This document shows, in pieces, positions 6,517 to 6,563 of a stretch of DNA of 6,563 bases. Position 1 is the first letter of the stretch; each line of letters starts with the position of its first letter. The DNA comes from an uncultured Collinsella sp. Its GTDB lineage: Bacteria > Actinomycetota > Coriobacteriia > Coriobacteriales > Coriobacteriaceae. The notes under the pieces were generated by a model. That model was given only the letters and a program-made list of their open reading frames with translations, had not been told where the DNA came from and did no database searches. Both the position numbers and the translations under genes were made by a program. The stretch lies in the NCBI GenBank assembly GCA_900757465.1, contig CAAENY010000078.1:1-6563 (forward strand), given 5' to 3'.

Positions 6517-6563
6517 GAGGCGCGCCCAGAACGGGCCGCCGACCGGGCGCCCGCGCACGGCCG

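Larger units (their letters stand above)
6277..6563 (-). other. Non-coding region upstream of the YhgE/Pip operon
   Basis: No convincing gene lies in this stretch. From 6277 to about 6480 it is AT-richer than the genes, while the last 43 bases are almost entirely G and C. It carries, from the gene outwards, a leader hairpin (6297-6318), a TATATT box (6332-6337), an operator-like palindrome (6356-6367), a TAGGAT box (6371-6376), a 36-bp imperfect palindrome (6436-6471) and a long hairpin (6483-6516). The right part may belong to the next gene beyond the window. Confidence 0.6.

Noticed and set aside
6509..6562. Possible C-terminal tail of a minus-strand gene entering from the right edge, ending at TAG
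   Set aside because: Only 17 codons of extremely GC-rich sequence; such DNA is open by chance and gives no family signal.

Overview
The window looks like chromosomal DNA from a moderately GC-rich Gram-positive bacterium. Tandem YhgE/Pip-type membrane proteins, strong GGAGG ribosome binding sites and codon usage with few TTA, CTA or TCA codons fit a Coriobacteriia (Collinsella-like) host. That placement is an inference from gene content and style; no marker gene is present.

All three well-supported genes lie on the minus strand, so the window reads right to left. At the right edge (6277-6563) is a non-coding region of about 287 bp. It holds a very GC-rich end with a stable hairpin, a 36-bp imperfect palindrome centred on ACTAGT, a 12-bp operator-like palindrome (GTACA-GA-TGTAC) next to candidate -10 boxes, and a small leader hairpin. 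It is followed by a 938-residue YhgE/Pip protein (3460-6276). Its TAA stop touches the ATG of a second, 729-residue YhgE/Pip protein (1270-3459), whose Shine-Dalgarno sequence is embedded in the last codons of the first. A 201-bp gap (1069-1269) then contains a strong intrinsic terminator that closes this two-gene operon. The last gene (94-1068) encodes a DMT/EamA-family transporter and probably forms a separate transcription unit. The first 93 bases hold short hairpins but no gene that can be supported.

The two YhgE/Pip proteins share one plan: a cytoplasmic N-terminus, one membrane helix, a long Ala/Ser/Asp-rich helical ectodomain, and a C-terminal five-helix membrane domain. Their ectodomains differ in sequence, yet the distance between the flanking conserved motifs is exactly the same (468 codons). 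With the coupled translation, this suggests two subunits of one cell-surface complex. The first protein also carries a C-terminal extension of about 190 residues, with two extra membrane helices and a hydrophilic tail, which the second lacks. Relatives of this family include the lactococcal phage infection protein Pip and Bacillus YueB, the SPP1 phage receptor linked to type VII secretion. The role here is unknown, and no ESX/WXG genes are visible in the window.
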